Counted from the first letter of the stretch, positions 1 to 11,185 are shown. The stretch is 64,000 nt of DNA from Enterococcus faecalis 13-SD-W-01 (GCA_000415185.1 KE351646.1:1-64000), one strand, 5' to 3'. Notes: generated from the letters alone by a model not told the origin. Made by a program: numbers and translations.

Positions 1-117
1 ACGGTGTTCACAAAGCTGTCCTTCGGTATTAAGCTTTTCAAATTAAAAATATGGAAAGCTATTTCTAATTTGAAAAGAGTCTTAATACTCAGGCCATCCC
101 GCTTTGCTCGCAACCTC
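1..117 (-). repeat. Small palindromic intergenic repeat, copy A
   Basis: This 117 bp element is the inverted-orientation relative of the copies at 5077-5193 and 5201-5315. Read on the minus strand it opens with GAGGTTGCGAGCAAAGC and closes with GCTTTGTGAACACCGT, the same ends as copy B. Inner arms CTTTTCAAATTA and TAATTTGAAAAG form a strong central hairpin. It sits just upstream of the RodA-like gene. It could act as a transcription terminator or RNA-stability element. It begins exactly at the window edge, so more sequence may lie outside. Confidence 0.75.
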
Positions 118-225
118 TTAGCAAAAATTAATTTTTTCCCAAATGTCCTTTGCTTTAGCTTTCAATTATAGCCTTTGACCGCTATAATAAACAACAGTAT
201 GGCTTTTTAAGAAAAGGGATGAAAC

Positions 226-1413
226 ATGGAAAAGAAAAAGAGAATCTCTGTCGATAATCGGATTGATTACGGCGTAATTTTACCGGTCTTTATTTTATGC
301 TTGATCGGTTTGCTTTCACTTTATGTAGCACTTAGTCATGATCCAAACAATCCTTCGATTTGGCGCGGCGTTGGCATGCAAGTCGTATGGTATATCGTAG
401 GCTCTATCGCAATCATTGTGATCATGCATTTGAATTCTAAATGGCTTTGGAAATTGACTCCATATCTTTATGGGCTTGGCTTAGCGGTTATGGTACTCTT
501 GCTGAAATTCTATGACCGAGCGCTGGCTGCTTCAACGGGATCAAAAAACTGGTTTAGTTTTGGTTCATTCACGTTCCAGCCGGCGGAATTGATGAAAATT
601 GCGTATATATTGATGTTAGCATTAGTTGTAACAAAACATAACACTCAGTTAAAAGAACGGACGATGAAAAATGATTTTTGGTTGATTGCCAAACTTCTGA
701 TCGTGACAGCGCCAGTATTGGCATTGATCATGGCTCAAGATGACTTTGGGACGATGCTTGTATTCTTGGCGATTTTCGGCGGCGTCTTTTTGATGTCGGG
801 AATCTCATGGAAAATCATTGTGCCGGTTATAGCATTCGCAACTTTTGTGGGTGCCGGAACTATTTTCTTAGTTATGACAGAAGGCGGAAGAGACATGCTT
901 TACAATATCGGGTTCAAATCTTACCAATTTGCTCGTATTGATTCGTGGCTTGATCCTTTCCATGATACTTCCGGAATGAGTTATCAACCGGCGCAAGGGC
1001 TGATTGCTATAGGTTCTGGCGGATTACTCGGCAAAGGATTCAATGTCAGCCATGTGTATGTGCCTGTTCGTGAATCAGATATGATTTTCACGGTTATCGG
1101 CGAAAACTTTGGCTTCATAGGCGGAGCTTTTGTTATTTTCTTATATTTTGTTTTGATTTACCGAATGATCCGTGTCTGCTTTGATACGAACAATGAATTT
1201 TATGCATATGTCGCCAGCGGTATCATCATGATGTTGCTGTTCCACGTATTTGAGAACATCGGGGCGAACATTGGCTTACTTCCTTTAACAGGTATTCCAC
1301 TACCATTTATCAGTCAAGGCGGTTCTTCGATTTTAGGAAACATGATTGGCATCGGATTGATTATGTCGATGCGTTATCAAATGGAACCAGCTGAAAAAAC
1401 ATCAAGGAGGTAA
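226..1413 (+). CDS. SEDS-family peptidoglycan polymerase (RodA/FtsW/SpoVE)
   Basis: A 395-residue polytopic membrane protein with about ten hydrophobic segments. SEDS proteins polymerise lipid II into glycan strands at the cell membrane, working with a class B PBP. Family marks seen here are AQDDFGTMLVF (the PDLGT-like region), the extracellular loop LDPFHDTSGMSYQPAQG with the conserved Asp-Pro, the GSGGLLGKGF stretch, and near the C-terminus TGIPLPFISQGGSS. Length fits RodA. The ATG follows AAAAGGGATGAAAC, and a TATAAT box (183-188) with a poor -35 lies upstream. RodA is favoured over FtsW because no division genes are nearby, but the two cannot be separated with certainty. The next gene starts 4 bp downstream. 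Confidence 0.9.
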   Translation: MEKKKRISVDNRIDYGVILPVFILCLIGLLSLYVALSHDPNNPSIWRGVGMQVVWYIVGSIAIIVIMHLNSKWLWKLTPYLYGLGLAVMVLLLKFYDRALAASTGSKNWFSFGSFTFQPAELMKIAYILMLALVVTKHNTQLKERTMKNDFWLIAKLLIVTAPVLALIMAQDDFGTMLVFLAIFGGVFLMSGISWKIIVPVIAFATFVGAGTIFLVMTEGGRDMLYNIGFKSYQFARIDSWLDPFHDTSGMSYQPAQGLIAIGSGGLLGKGFNVSHVYVPVRESDMIFTVIGENFGFIGGAFVIFLYFVLIYRMIRVCFDTNNEFYAYVASGIIMMLLFHVFENIGANIGLLPLTGIPLPFISQGGSSILGNMIGIGLIMSMRYQMEPAEKTSRR

Positions 1414-1417
1414 CAAA

Positions 1418-1795
1418 GTGTACACACTTTACTCATACCCGAAATGTTCCACCTGCCGAAAAGCAAAAGCATGGCTGGAAAATCAAAAAGTCGAATTCCA
1501 AATAGTCGACATGATCACAAACGTACCTGAAGCAGCGCAAATCGAAGCGTGGTTTACAGAAAGTGATCTGCCGATACGTCGTTTGTTCAATACAAGCGGA
1601 ATGAAATATCGCGAGTTAGGGTTAAAAGATCAAATCGACAGCTTTTCAATCAAAGAAGCAAGTCAAGTTCTTTCAACAGACGGCATGCTGATCAAACGGC
1701 CGCTGCTGGCAAAAGAAAATCAGATTTTAGCTGTTGGTTTCAACGAAAAATCGTATGAAGGAGTGCTGAATGAATCATGGCAGGAAAACATTTAA
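1418..1795 (+). CDS. ArsC/Spx-family thioredoxin-fold protein (YusI-like)
   Basis: A 125-residue protein starting at GTG just after an AAGGAGG site. The N-terminus YPKCSTCRKAK carries a CxxC pair (Cys10, Cys13), and the later RPLLAK segment is the family's anion-binding region. The ArsC/Spx/MgsR family includes arsenate reductases and RNA polymerase-binding regulators. Without an arsenic operon, arsenate reduction is not supported. B. subtilis keeps yusI beside gcvH (yusH) and near the methionine importer, the same neighbourhood seen here, which supports the YusI-like label. Its stop overlaps the gcvH start by 19 bp, so the two are probably translationally coupled. Exact function is unknown. 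Confidence 0.8.
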   Translation: MYTLYSYPKCSTCRKAKAWLENQKVEFQIVDMITNVPEAAQIEAWFTESDLPIRRLFNTSGMKYRELGLKDQIDSFSIKEASQVLSTDGMLIKRPLLAKENQILAVGFNEKSYEGVLNESWQENI

Positions 1796-2115
1796 AGAAA
1801 AAAGACAATCTTTGGATCTTATTTAATGGGAAAGAATACTGTGTTGGTTTAACAAAAGAAGCGCAAGAAGATTTAGGACAAATCACCTATATCAACTTGC
1901 CTAAAATCGGCAAAACGTTCAAAGCTGGTGATGCTTTGCTAGAAGTCGAAGCAGAAAAAGCAGTTAGCGAATTTGCCAGCCCAATCAGCGGAACGGTTTC
2001 TTCTGTTAATGAAAAAATCGACGAAGATATCAACATCTTGAACGACGAAGATGAAATGAATGCTTGGATCCTAAGTTTCAAAGACGTAGATCCAGCAGAG
2101 TTCGATAAATTATAA
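1777..2115 (+). CDS. gcvH: GcvH-like lipoyl carrier protein
   Basis: A 112-residue protein, slightly shorter than classical GcvH (about 125-130). The lipoyl domain is clear: the modification site lies in EVEAEKAVSEFASP with Lys61 as the expected lipoylated residue, followed by ISGTV. No gcvT or gcvP is present nearby. In Firmicutes a lone GcvH can serve as the relay from which lipoyl groups are passed to 2-oxoacid dehydrogenases, and that role fits better here than glycine cleavage. The ATG at 1777 is preceded by GAAGGA. It overlaps the ArsC/Spx-like gene and ends 19 bp before the promoter of the methionine T-box leader. Confidence 0.85.
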   Translation: MAGKHLKKKDNLWILFNGKEYCVGLTKEAQEDLGQITYINLPKIGKTFKAGDALLEVEAEKAVSEFASPISGTVSSVNEKIDEDINILNDEDEMNAWILSFKDVDPAEFDKL

Positions 2116-2133
2116 TTAGTAAACGGAAAAAAG

Positions 2134-2162
2134 TTGACACCTTAAATGCCAGTTGCTATAAT
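2134..2162 (+). promoter_or_regulatory. Consensus sigma-A promoter of the metNIQ leader
   Basis: TTGACA (2134-2139) and TATAAT (2157-2162) are both perfect and separated by 17 bp, with an extended TG two bases before the -10. Transcription should begin near 2169, giving a leader of about 330 nt before metN. Such a strong promoter is usual where control is by attenuation downstream. Confidence 0.9.
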
Positions 2163-2168
2163 CGACTT

Positions 2169-2457
2169 TAATAACAGAAAAGCTTTGAAAAGAAGAGTAC
2201 ATGTCATGGAAGTTCAAAGAGAGCCCTGTATGCTGAGAATGGGCAGCGAAAGTGAGATGGAAGATGGTCTTAGAGCAGAGTAAGCGAGCGGAAGCGAACT
2301 TGCTACGGGTGCGCCCGTTAAAGCGCGACAGTATGCGAGTATCTCAAGTACTGGATAAGGTTATTATTGTGAGATAATAACAAATCAAGGTGGTAACACG
2401 GAAGTTTCAGCTTTCGTCCTTTTGCTTTATTTGGCAAGAAGGGCGGAAGCTTTTTTG
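2169..2457 (+). promoter_or_regulatory. T-box riboswitch, probably methionine-specific
   Basis: The leader contains the T-box core AAGGTGGTAACACG (2387-2400), which pairs with the uncharged tRNA acceptor end, followed by a terminator. The terminator stem AGCTTTCGTCCTT (2409-2421) with AAGGGCGGAAGCT (2439-2451) is 13 bp, ending in a T run. The 5' part has stem I features, including AGAGAG and a purine-rich 3' side with ATG at 2257-2259, a plausible Met specifier. Methionine T-boxes in front of metNIQ are known in Lactobacillales. The exact specifier was judged by eye only. Confidence 0.88.
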
Positions 2458-2496
2458 TGTCTCCAAAAAAATCGAAAAAAGAAAGATGTGAAAAGT

Positions 2497-3531
2497 ATGT
2501 CATTGATCCAACTGACACATGTTGAAAAAAGCTTTGGCACCAAAAACGGTCTTGTCCAAGCCGTCAATGATGTGTCGCTGACAATCCAAAAAGGAGATAT
2601 CTATGGGATCGTTGGTTACTCAGGTGCCGGAAAAAGTACATTGGTCCGCTTATTGAACGGATTGGAATTACCGACGAGCGGAGAAGTCATCGTCAAAGAC
2701 CAAGATATCACGAAAATGAAAAACAAAGATTTGCGCAATTTCCGTAAAAAAATCGGTATGATCTTCCAGCATTTCAATCTATTGTGGTCTCGGACTGTTT
2801 TAGAAAATATCCAGCTGCCTTTAGAATTAGCCGGTGTGCCAAAAGCACAAAGAAAAGAACGCGCACAAGAATTACTGCGTTTGGTTGGTTTGGAAGGAAG
2901 AGAAAATGCGTATCCTTCTCAATTATCTGGCGGTCAGAAACAACGGGTGGGTATCGCGCGAGCATTAGCAAACGAACCAGAGATCCTTTTGTGTGACGAA
3001 GCGACAAGCGCCCTTGACCCTCAGACAACAGAAGAAGTGCTAGACTTATTATTAGCAATCAACAAAAAATTAAATCTGACAATTGTTTTGATCACACATG
3101 AAATGAACGTAATTCGCAAAATCTGTAATAAAGTTGCCGTGATGGAATTAGGAAAAGTCGTAGAAGAAGGCGACGCATTAACTGTTTTCCGTAATCCTAA
3201 AAAAGAAGTAACCAAACGATTCGTACAACAAGACATTGAGCCAGAAGCCGATTCTGCTGAATTGTTAGCCGAATTTATCAAAGAAAATCCAACTGGCCGC
3301 TTAGTCACTTTGACATTCAACGAGCAAAATGCGAATGAACCGGTGATTTCACAAGCGATTCGCCAATACGACACAGATATCAATGTCGTGTATGGAAAAA
3401 TCAAACAGGTAAAAGAAGGATCATTTGGTTCTTTGACCATCTTGATGACAGGAAATGAAAAAGCACTTGATCAAACAGAACAATTCTTCAAAGATCAAGG
3501 TGTTGGAGTGGAGGTGATCCATCGTGGATAA
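2497..3531 (+). CDS. metN: Methionine ABC importer, ATP-binding protein MetN
   Basis: A 344-residue ATPase that powers methionine uptake with MetI and MetQ. Walker A GYSGAGKST lies at about residues 40-48, the signature LSGGQKQR near 142, Walker B ILLCDEATSALD near 165. The last ~80 residues form the C-terminal NIL domain, which in this family binds methionine and causes trans-inhibition. An in-frame ATG at 2422 would begin inside the T-box terminator, so the ATG at 2497 is taken as the start although its ribosome site (GAAAGATG) is weak. The gene overlaps metI by 8 bp. Expression should rise when charged tRNA-Met falls. Confidence 0.95.
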   Translation: MSLIQLTHVEKSFGTKNGLVQAVNDVSLTIQKGDIYGIVGYSGAGKSTLVRLLNGLELPTSGEVIVKDQDITKMKNKDLRNFRKKIGMIFQHFNLLWSRTVLENIQLPLELAGVPKAQRKERAQELLRLVGLEGRENAYPSQLSGGQKQRVGIARALANEPEILLCDEATSALDPQTTEEVLDLLLAINKKLNLTIVLITHEMNVIRKICNKVAVMELGKVVEEGDALTVFRNPKKEVTKRFVQQDIEPEADSAELLAEFIKENPTGRLVTLTFNEQNANEPVISQAIRQYDTDINVVYGKIKQVKEGSFGSLTILMTGNEKALDQTEQFFKDQGVGVEVIHRG

Positions 3532-4210
3532 AAGCTTTAGCGAAACGTATTTGGATTTTAGCCAAATCAACCCAGACACGATGAGACAAGCCATTATAGA
3601 TACATTGTATATGACATTGATATCGATGGTTTTAGTAACAGTTATCGGACTTATTTTAGGATTGATCCTTTATTCGATTGGACGTAAGAAAAAGCCTTAT
3701 GCACGAGTGGTTTACGGCATTGTTTCAATCATCAGTAATATTTTCCGATCAACACCATTTATGATTTTGATGGTTCTGATCATTCCTTTTACCAAAGCAA
3801 TCGTAGGTACTATGCTTGGCGCTCAAGCAGCGATCCCAGCATTGGTTTTATCCGCTGCACCGTTTTATGCACGACTTGTTGAAATCGCCTTTCGTGAAGT
3901 CAACCCAGGTGTATTAGAAGCAGCTGATGCAATGGGCGCAAGTTATTGGGAGATCATTTGGAAGGTATTGATTCCAGAAAGCGTCCCAGCATTGATTTCT
4001 GGTTTAACTGTCACAACGATTTCGATGATCGGATTTACTGCGATGGCAGGTGCGATCGGCGCTGGCGGTCTAGGCGGATTAGCCTGGCAGGAAGGCTACC
4101 AGCGTGGAAATCTGACAGTGACATTTGTCGCAACGATCATTATTCTGATCATTGTATTTATAGTTCAAGGAATCGGTGATTTCTTGGCGAAGAAAACAGA
4201 TAAAAGATAA
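3524..4210 (+). CDS. metI: Methionine ABC importer, permease MetI
   Basis: A 228-residue inner-membrane permease with five or six hydrophobic segments. The EAA-type loop that contacts MetN reads EAADAMGASYWEIIWKVLIP, followed by the glycine-rich GAIGAGGLGGLAW stretch typical of MetI. The start is GTG at 3524, with GGAGGTG 7 bp upstream and an overlap with the metN stop, so translation is coupled. Length is normal for the family. metQ follows 16 bp downstream. Confidence 0.95.
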   Translation: MDKSFSETYLDFSQINPDTMRQAIIDTLYMTLISMVLVTVIGLILGLILYSIGRKKKPYARVVYGIVSIISNIFRSTPFMILMVLIIPFTKAIVGTMLGAQAAIPALVLSAAPFYARLVEIAFREVNPGVLEAADAMGASYWEIIWKVLIPESVPALISGLTVTTISMIGFTAMAGAIGAGGLGGLAWQEGYQRGNLTVTFVATIIILIIVFIVQGIGDFLAKKTDKR

Positions 4211-4226
4211 TTAGGGGGAAACGGAT

Positions 4227-5075
4227 ATGAAAAAGAAGATTTTTGGATTTGCAGCAATACTTTTGGCTACAGTTGGTTTAGCAGCATGCGGAAATGGCGA
4301 CAGCAGTTCTTCTTCCAGCAGTTCTTCAGATGATACGACATTAAAAGTCGGCGCATCACCAACACCGCACGCAGAAATTCTTGAACATGTAAAACCTCTT
4401 TTAAAAGAAGAAGGTATTGATCTTGAAATCGTGAAATTCGATGATTATGTTTTACCAAACCAAGCATTATCAGAAGGCGATATCGATGCGAACTACTTCC
4501 AGCATATCCCTTACCTAAATAAAGAAATCAAAGAAAAAGGCTATGATTTTGTCAATGCCGGAGCGGTTCACATCGAACCAATGGGTTTGTATTCAAAATC
4601 AATCAAAGACATCTCTGAATTGAAAGATGGCGCAACGATCATTACATCAAACTCAGAATCTGACTGGGGCCGTATCATCACGATCCTTCAAGATGCTGAT
4701 CTAGTAAAAGTAAAAGATGGCGTGGATTTGGAAACAGCAACCTTTGACGATATTGCTGAAAATCCTAAAAACTTGAAATTCAACCACACGATCGATCCAT
4801 CTCTGCTTGCTTCAACTTATCAAAATGACGAAGGCGATCTAGTTGCAATCAATGCGAACTTTGCCTACGGTGCTGGCTTGAATCCATTGGAAGATGCTGT
4901 TCTTTTAGAAGAAGACAACTCACCATATGTCAATATTATTGCAACACGTAAAGGCGACGAAGACAGTGACAAGATCAAGAAATTGATCGAAGTATTGCAT
5001 GAAAAAGAAGTGCAAGATTGGATCACTGAAAAATGGGGCGGCTCTGTGAAGCCAGTGCCGGCAGACTCTAAATAA
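4227..5075 (+). CDS. metQ: Methionine-binding lipoprotein MetQ (NlpA family)
   Basis: A 282-residue substrate-binding lipoprotein. It has a lipoprotein signal peptide with lipobox LAAC, the lipidated residue being Cys21, then a serine-rich linker and the NlpA domain starting at TLKVGASPTPHAEIL. Family landmarks include DANYFQHIPYL and the C-terminal VQDWITEKWGGSVKP. It captures methionine (possibly also D-methionine) outside the membrane and hands it to MetI. It is the last gene of the T-box operon. The repeat copy at 5077 begins one base after its stop and may act as the operon's terminator. Confidence 0.95.
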   Translation: MKKKIFGFAAILLATVGLAACGNGDSSSSSSSSSDDTTLKVGASPTPHAEILEHVKPLLKEEGIDLEIVKFDDYVLPNQALSEGDIDANYFQHIPYLNKEIKEKGYDFVNAGAVHIEPMGLYSKSIKDISELKDGATIITSNSESDWGRIITILQDADLVKVKDGVDLETATFDDIAENPKNLKFNHTIDPSLLASTYQNDEGDLVAINANFAYGAGLNPLEDAVLLEEDNSPYVNIIATRKGDEDSDKIKKLIEVLHEKEVQDWITEKWGGSVKPVPADSK

Positions 5076-5076
5076 A

Positions 5077-5193
5077 GAGGTTGTGAACAAAGCGTTATGA
5101 CCTGAGCAGTAAGACTCTTTTATCAGAGAAAATGGCTTTCCACATTTTTTCTGATAAAAGCTTAGTGCCGAAGGTCAGCTTTGTGAACACCGT
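5077..5193 (+). repeat. Small palindromic intergenic repeat, copy B
   Basis: A 117 bp element running from GAGGTTGTGAACAAAGC to GCTTTGTGAACACCGT. Imperfect terminal inverted arms (GTGAACAAAGC with GCTTTGTGAAC, and GACCT with AGGTC) enclose a strong inner hairpin built on CTTTTATCAGA and TCTGATAAAAG. It starts one base after the metQ stop. Same family as 1-117 and 5201-5315. Confidence 0.8.
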
Positions 5194-5200
5194 TTAAATA

Positions 5201-5315
5201 GAGGTTGTGAAAAAGCTGGTCAGCCTCAAGCATTAAAGAAGAATCCGTTAAAACAGCTTTTCATGTTTTAGCGGATTTTGAGTTAATGCCGCAGAGGCTA
5301 GCTTTTGAGCACCGT
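5201..5315 (+). repeat. Small palindromic intergenic repeat, copy C
   Basis: A 115 bp copy in the same orientation as copy B and separated from it by 7 bp. It opens with GAGGTTGTGAAAAAGCTGG and closes with AGCTTTTGAGCACCGT. The central hairpin pairs AATCCGTTAAAACA with a matching TTTTAGCGGATT. The arm sequences differ from copy B while pairing is kept, which points to selection on RNA structure. Confidence 0.78.
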
Positions 5316-5322
5316 TTAAGAA

Positions 5323-5395
5323 GAGGTTGTTAGCAGCATGTTCTGCTTCAATCCATAAAAAAACAGCAAAACAGTTTTTCTGTTTTGCTGTTTTC
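5323..5395 (+). repeat. Diverged repeat copy D with terminator-like hairpin
   Basis: The stretch begins with the same GAGGTTGT entry sequence as copies B and C, but no matching closing end is visible, so it is a partial or diverged copy. It contains the near-perfect 15 bp hairpin AAAACAGCAAAACAG (5360-5374) / CTGTTTTGCTGTTTT (5380-5394), which looks like a rho-independent terminator. Three consecutive copies therefore follow metQ. Confidence 0.55.
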
Positions 5396-5453
5396 TTTTG
5401 TTCACTAAAGGTATAAAGCTGCTTCAGACAATCATAGAATCCAAAAACAACGC

Positions 5454-5575
5454 AAAAAAATAATCGTCCAAAACTTTAGCGAGCTTGACGATTATCTTTT
5501 AAGAAAAAATTGAGTTTGCTGCCGTCCTTGAAACGGCCTGTACTAGAGAGACTGTTACCAGTAGTTCCTCTTTAC
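5454..5575 (-). ncRNA. Candidate ~120 nt small RNA (orphan type I antitoxin-like?)
   Basis: On the minus strand an extended -10 box TGCTATACT (5590-5582), with a weak -35 (TTAACG, 18 bp spacing), would start a transcript near 5575. It would end at a hairpin, ATAATCGTC / GACGATTAT (5460-5468 with 5487-5495), followed by seven T residues. Inside is a short hairpin GCCGT/ACGGC. No ORF with a ribosome site is seen on this strand. The compact promoter-hairpin-terminator layout recalls the antisense RNA of Fst/holin-like type I toxin-antitoxin loci. No toxin ORF is present on the opposite strand, so it may be an orphan. The assignment is inference. Confidence 0.45.
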
Positions 5576-5683
5576 ATATTTAGTATAGCATTTTTACTTA
5601 TTTACCGTTAAAGTATATAAAGAAAATTGAAAAATAGAAAGTACCAACTACAAATTTCAATAGGATACAAGCTGATTTTTTGC

Positions 5684-5713
5684 AAGACTAGATAATTCTT
5701 CTAGTCTTTTTTC
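5684..5713 (+). terminator. Rho-independent terminator
   Basis: The stem AAGACTAGA (5684-5692) / TCTAGTCTT (5700-5708) is followed by a run of T. It separates the repeat and small-RNA region from the suf promoter. Which plus-strand transcript it ends is not clear. Confidence 0.7.
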
Positions 5714-5749
5714 TTTTTATATAAATTATAAACTAAAAATAGCGATTAT

Positions 5750-5822
5750 TTGAGAATAAGTGAAGTTTATTTGGGTTTTGATCGTTTAGAACATTGCACT
5801 TCATTCTCAATTAGTCTAAAAT
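5750..5822 (+). promoter_or_regulatory. suf operon promoter with flanking inverted repeat
   Basis: TTGCAC (5794-5799) and TAAAAT (5817-5822) are spaced by 17 bp, placing the start near 5829 and AGGAGGA at 5844 before sufC. A long-spaced inverted repeat brackets the region: TTGAGAATAAGTG (5750-5762) matches the reverse complement of CACTTCATTCTCAA (5797-5810) apart from one extra base. The right arm lies inside the promoter spacer, as expected for a repressor operator. It does not look like a standard Fur or PerR box. Confidence 0.6.
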
Positions 5823-5858
5823 GAGTGAGAACAAATTAGAATCAGGAGGAAGTTCGAC

Positions 5859-6632
5859 ATGTCTGTCTTAGAAATAAAAAATCTTCATGTGTCTATTGAG
5901 GAAAAAGAAATCCTTAAAGGCGTTGATTTAACAATGAAAACTGGAGAAATCCATGCCATCATGGGGCCAAACGGAACAGGTAAATCTACACTTTCCGCAG
6001 CAATCATGGGTAATCCTAATTATGAAATAACAGAAGGCGAAGTTCTGTTTGACGGTAAAAATATCTTAGATCTAGAAGTAGACGAACGTGCACGCTTAGG
6101 TCTATTTTTAGCGATGCAATATCCAAGTGAAATCCCAGGTATCACAAATGCAGAATTCATGCGTGCAGCAATCAATGCAAAAAGAGACGAAGATAACAAA
6201 ATCTCAGTTATGCAATTCTTGAAAAAATTAGACCAAAAAATGGCGCTTTTAAACATGCCTGAAGAAATGGCTGAACGTTATCTAAACGAAGGCTTTTCTG
6301 GTGGGGAAAAGAAACGAAATGAAATCCTTCAATTATTGATGCTTGAACCAACTTTTGCTATTTTAGACGAAATCGATTCAGGTCTTGATATCGATGCGCT
6401 GAAAGTTGTTGCAAAAGGGGTCAATGAAATGCGCGGCGAAAACTTTGGCGCATTGATCATCACTCATTATCAACGTCTATTGAACTACATTACACCAGAT
6501 GTCGTGCATATCATGATGGAAGGCCGCGTCGTAATGACAGGCAGCGCTGATTTAGCAAAACGTTTAGAAGCAGAAGGTTATGCAGGAATCAGTAAAGAAT
6601 TAGGTATCGAATACAACGAAGAAGAAGCGTAA
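5859..6632 (+). CDS. sufC: Fe-S assembly ATPase SufC
   Basis: A 257-residue cytosolic ABC-type ATPase of the SUF iron-sulfur assembly machine, working in a SufBC2D scaffold complex. Walker A GPNGTGKST is at 36-44, the signature FSGGEKKRNE in mid-protein, and Walker B FAILDEIDSGLD follows. Length is standard for SufC. It is the first gene of the operon, with a strong AGGAGGA ribosome site. The order C-D-S-U-B is the usual one in Firmicutes. Confidence 0.97.
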   Translation: MSVLEIKNLHVSIEEKEILKGVDLTMKTGEIHAIMGPNGTGKSTLSAAIMGNPNYEITEGEVLFDGKNILDLEVDERARLGLFLAMQYPSEIPGITNAEFMRAAINAKRDEDNKISVMQFLKKLDQKMALLNMPEEMAERYLNEGFSGGEKKRNEILQLLMLEPTFAILDEIDSGLDIDALKVVAKGVNEMRGENFGALIITHYQRLLNYITPDVVHIMMEGRVVMTGSADLAKRLEAEGYAGISKELGIEYNEEEA

Positions 6633-6645
6633 GGAGGAGCAAGCA

Positions 6646-9621
<2,976 letters not shown>

Positions 9622-9625
9622 GAAT

Positions 9626-11017
9626 ATGGGCGTACCAGAATTAGAAGAATACAAATTTGGTTTCCACGATGATGTAGAACCCATTTACAGTACAGGCGAA
9701 GGATTGACCGAAGAAGTCGTCCGAGAAATCTCACGAGTAAAAGAAGAACCAGAATGGATGCTGGAATTCCGTTTGAAAGCATTAGAAACATTCCACAAAA
9801 TGCCCATGCAGTCATGGGGACCTGATCTTTCAGATATCGATTTCAACGCCATCAAATATTACCAAAAACCAAGCGACAAACCCGCGCGCGACTGGGAAGA
9901 TGTACCAGAAAAAATCAAAGAGACATTTGAAAAAATCGGTATCCCAGAAGCAGAACGCGCCTATTTAGCTGGTGCTTCTGCCCAATACGAGTCAGAAGTT
10001 GTTTACCATAACATGAAAGAGGAATTTGAAAAACTAGGAATCGTCTTTACGGATACCGATTCTGCGTTAAAAGAATATCCTGAATTATTTAAAGAATATT
10101 TCTCAAAATTAGTTCCTCCAACCGATAACAAACTAGCTGCATTGAATTCAGCTGTTTGGTCTGGCGGTACATTCATTTATGTGCCAAAGGGAGTCAGAGT
10201 CGACGTGCCAATGCAAACCTATTTCCGGATCAATGCCGAAAACACAGGACAATTTGAACGTACATTGATCATCGTTGATGAAGGTGCCAGCGTCCATTAC
10301 GTAGAAGGTTGTACAGCACCAACTTACTCAAGCAACAGTCTGCATGCCGCAATCGTTGAGATCTTTACCCGAAAAGATGCGTACTGCCGTTATACAACCA
10401 TCCAAAACTGGTCAGACAATGTCTACAACTTGGTAACCAAACGTGCAAAAGCCTACGAAGGTGCGACTGTTGAATGGATCGACGGAAACCTAGGTGCGAA
10501 AACAACCATGAAATATCCAAGTGTCTATCTAGATGGAAAAGGCGCACGAGGAACCATGCTTTCAATCGCTTTTGCCGGTGGAAAACAAATCCAAGACACA
10601 GGTGCCAAAATGATTCACAATGCACCAAACACATCCAGCTCGATCGTTTCAAAATCGATTGCAAAAGATGGCGGTGAAGTAAACTATCGCGGCCAAGTAA
10701 CCTTCGGAAAAGACAGTGCTGGCTCAATTTCTCATATCGAATGCGATACAATCATCATGGATGAATTCTCCAAATCAGATACCATCCCATTCAATGAGAT
10801 CCGCAACAGCCAAGTCTCTTTGGAACACGAAGCAAAAGTTTCCAAGATCTCCGAAGAACAACTGTACTACCTAATGAGCCGCGGCCTATCCGAAGCCGAA
10901 GCGACCGAAATGATCGTCATGGGCTTTGTGGAACCATTTACCAAAGAACTCCCAATGGAATATGCCGTTGAGCTGAACAGACTCATATCTTATGAGATGG
11001 AAGGGTCTGTGGGGTAA
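9626..11017 (+). CDS. sufB: Fe-S assembly scaffold protein SufB
   Basis: A 463-residue SufB, the main scaffold on which nascent Fe-S clusters form. Landmarks are [46 protein letters not shown]-like [40 protein letters not shown] and the C-terminal [20 protein letters not shown]. Length is standard. It is the last suf gene, and a clear terminator follows at 11032. The ribosome site is AGAGGAGTGAG. Confidence 0.97.
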   Translation: MGVPELEEYKFGFHDDVEPIYSTGEGLTEEVVREISRVKEEPEWMLEFRLKALETFHKMPMQSWGPDLSDIDFNAIKYYQKPSDKPARDWEDVPEKIKETFEKIGIPEAERAYLAGASAQYESEVVYHNMKEEFEKLGIVFTDTDSALKEYPELFKEYFSKLVPPTDNKLAALNSAVWSGGTFIYVPKGVRVDVPMQTYFRINAENTGQFERTLIIVDEGASVHYVEGCTAPTYSSNSLHAAIVEIFTRKDAYCRYTTIQNWSDNVYNLVTKRAKAYEGATVEWIDGNLGAKTTMKYPSVYLDGKGARGTMLSIAFAGGKQIQDTGAKMIHNAPNTSSSIVSKSIAKDGGEVNYRGQVTFGKDSAGSISHIECDTIIMDEFSKSDTIPFNEIRNSQVSLEHEAKVSKISEEQLYYLMSRGLSEAEATEMIVMGFVEPFTKELPMEYAVELNRLISYEMEGSVG

Positions 11018-11031
11018 GACTTATAATAGAA

Positions 11032-11068
11032 ACTCCAAATGTTGATTTAACAGCATTTGGAGTTTTTT
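11032..11068 (+). terminator. Terminator of the suf operon
   Basis: The hairpin ACTCCAAATG / CATTTGGAGT is followed by six T residues and lies 14 bp after the sufB stop. Confidence 0.9.
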
Positions 11069-11170
11069 ATTTGCATAAAAACCATATCTAACTACGTTGT
11101 TAGATGCGATTTGAAAAAAGGAACTATTTAAAGTATTTTAAGCTGATTTAGTTACTTCATATGCTTTATT

Positions 11171-11185
11171 TATCTTGATAAGATA
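11171..11185 (+). promoter_or_regulatory. Candidate operator upstream of XRE pair
   Basis: The inverted repeat TATCTT-GAT-AAGATA lies about 30 bp before the first XRE gene, in AT-rich DNA with no convincing -35/-10 pair. It could be an autoregulatory site for one of the two helix-turn-helix proteins. Inference from position only. Confidence 0.35.

Noticed and set aside
2422-2496. Upstream ATG extension of metN
   Set aside because: It would start inside the T-box terminator hairpin and has no ribosome site; the family start fits 2497.
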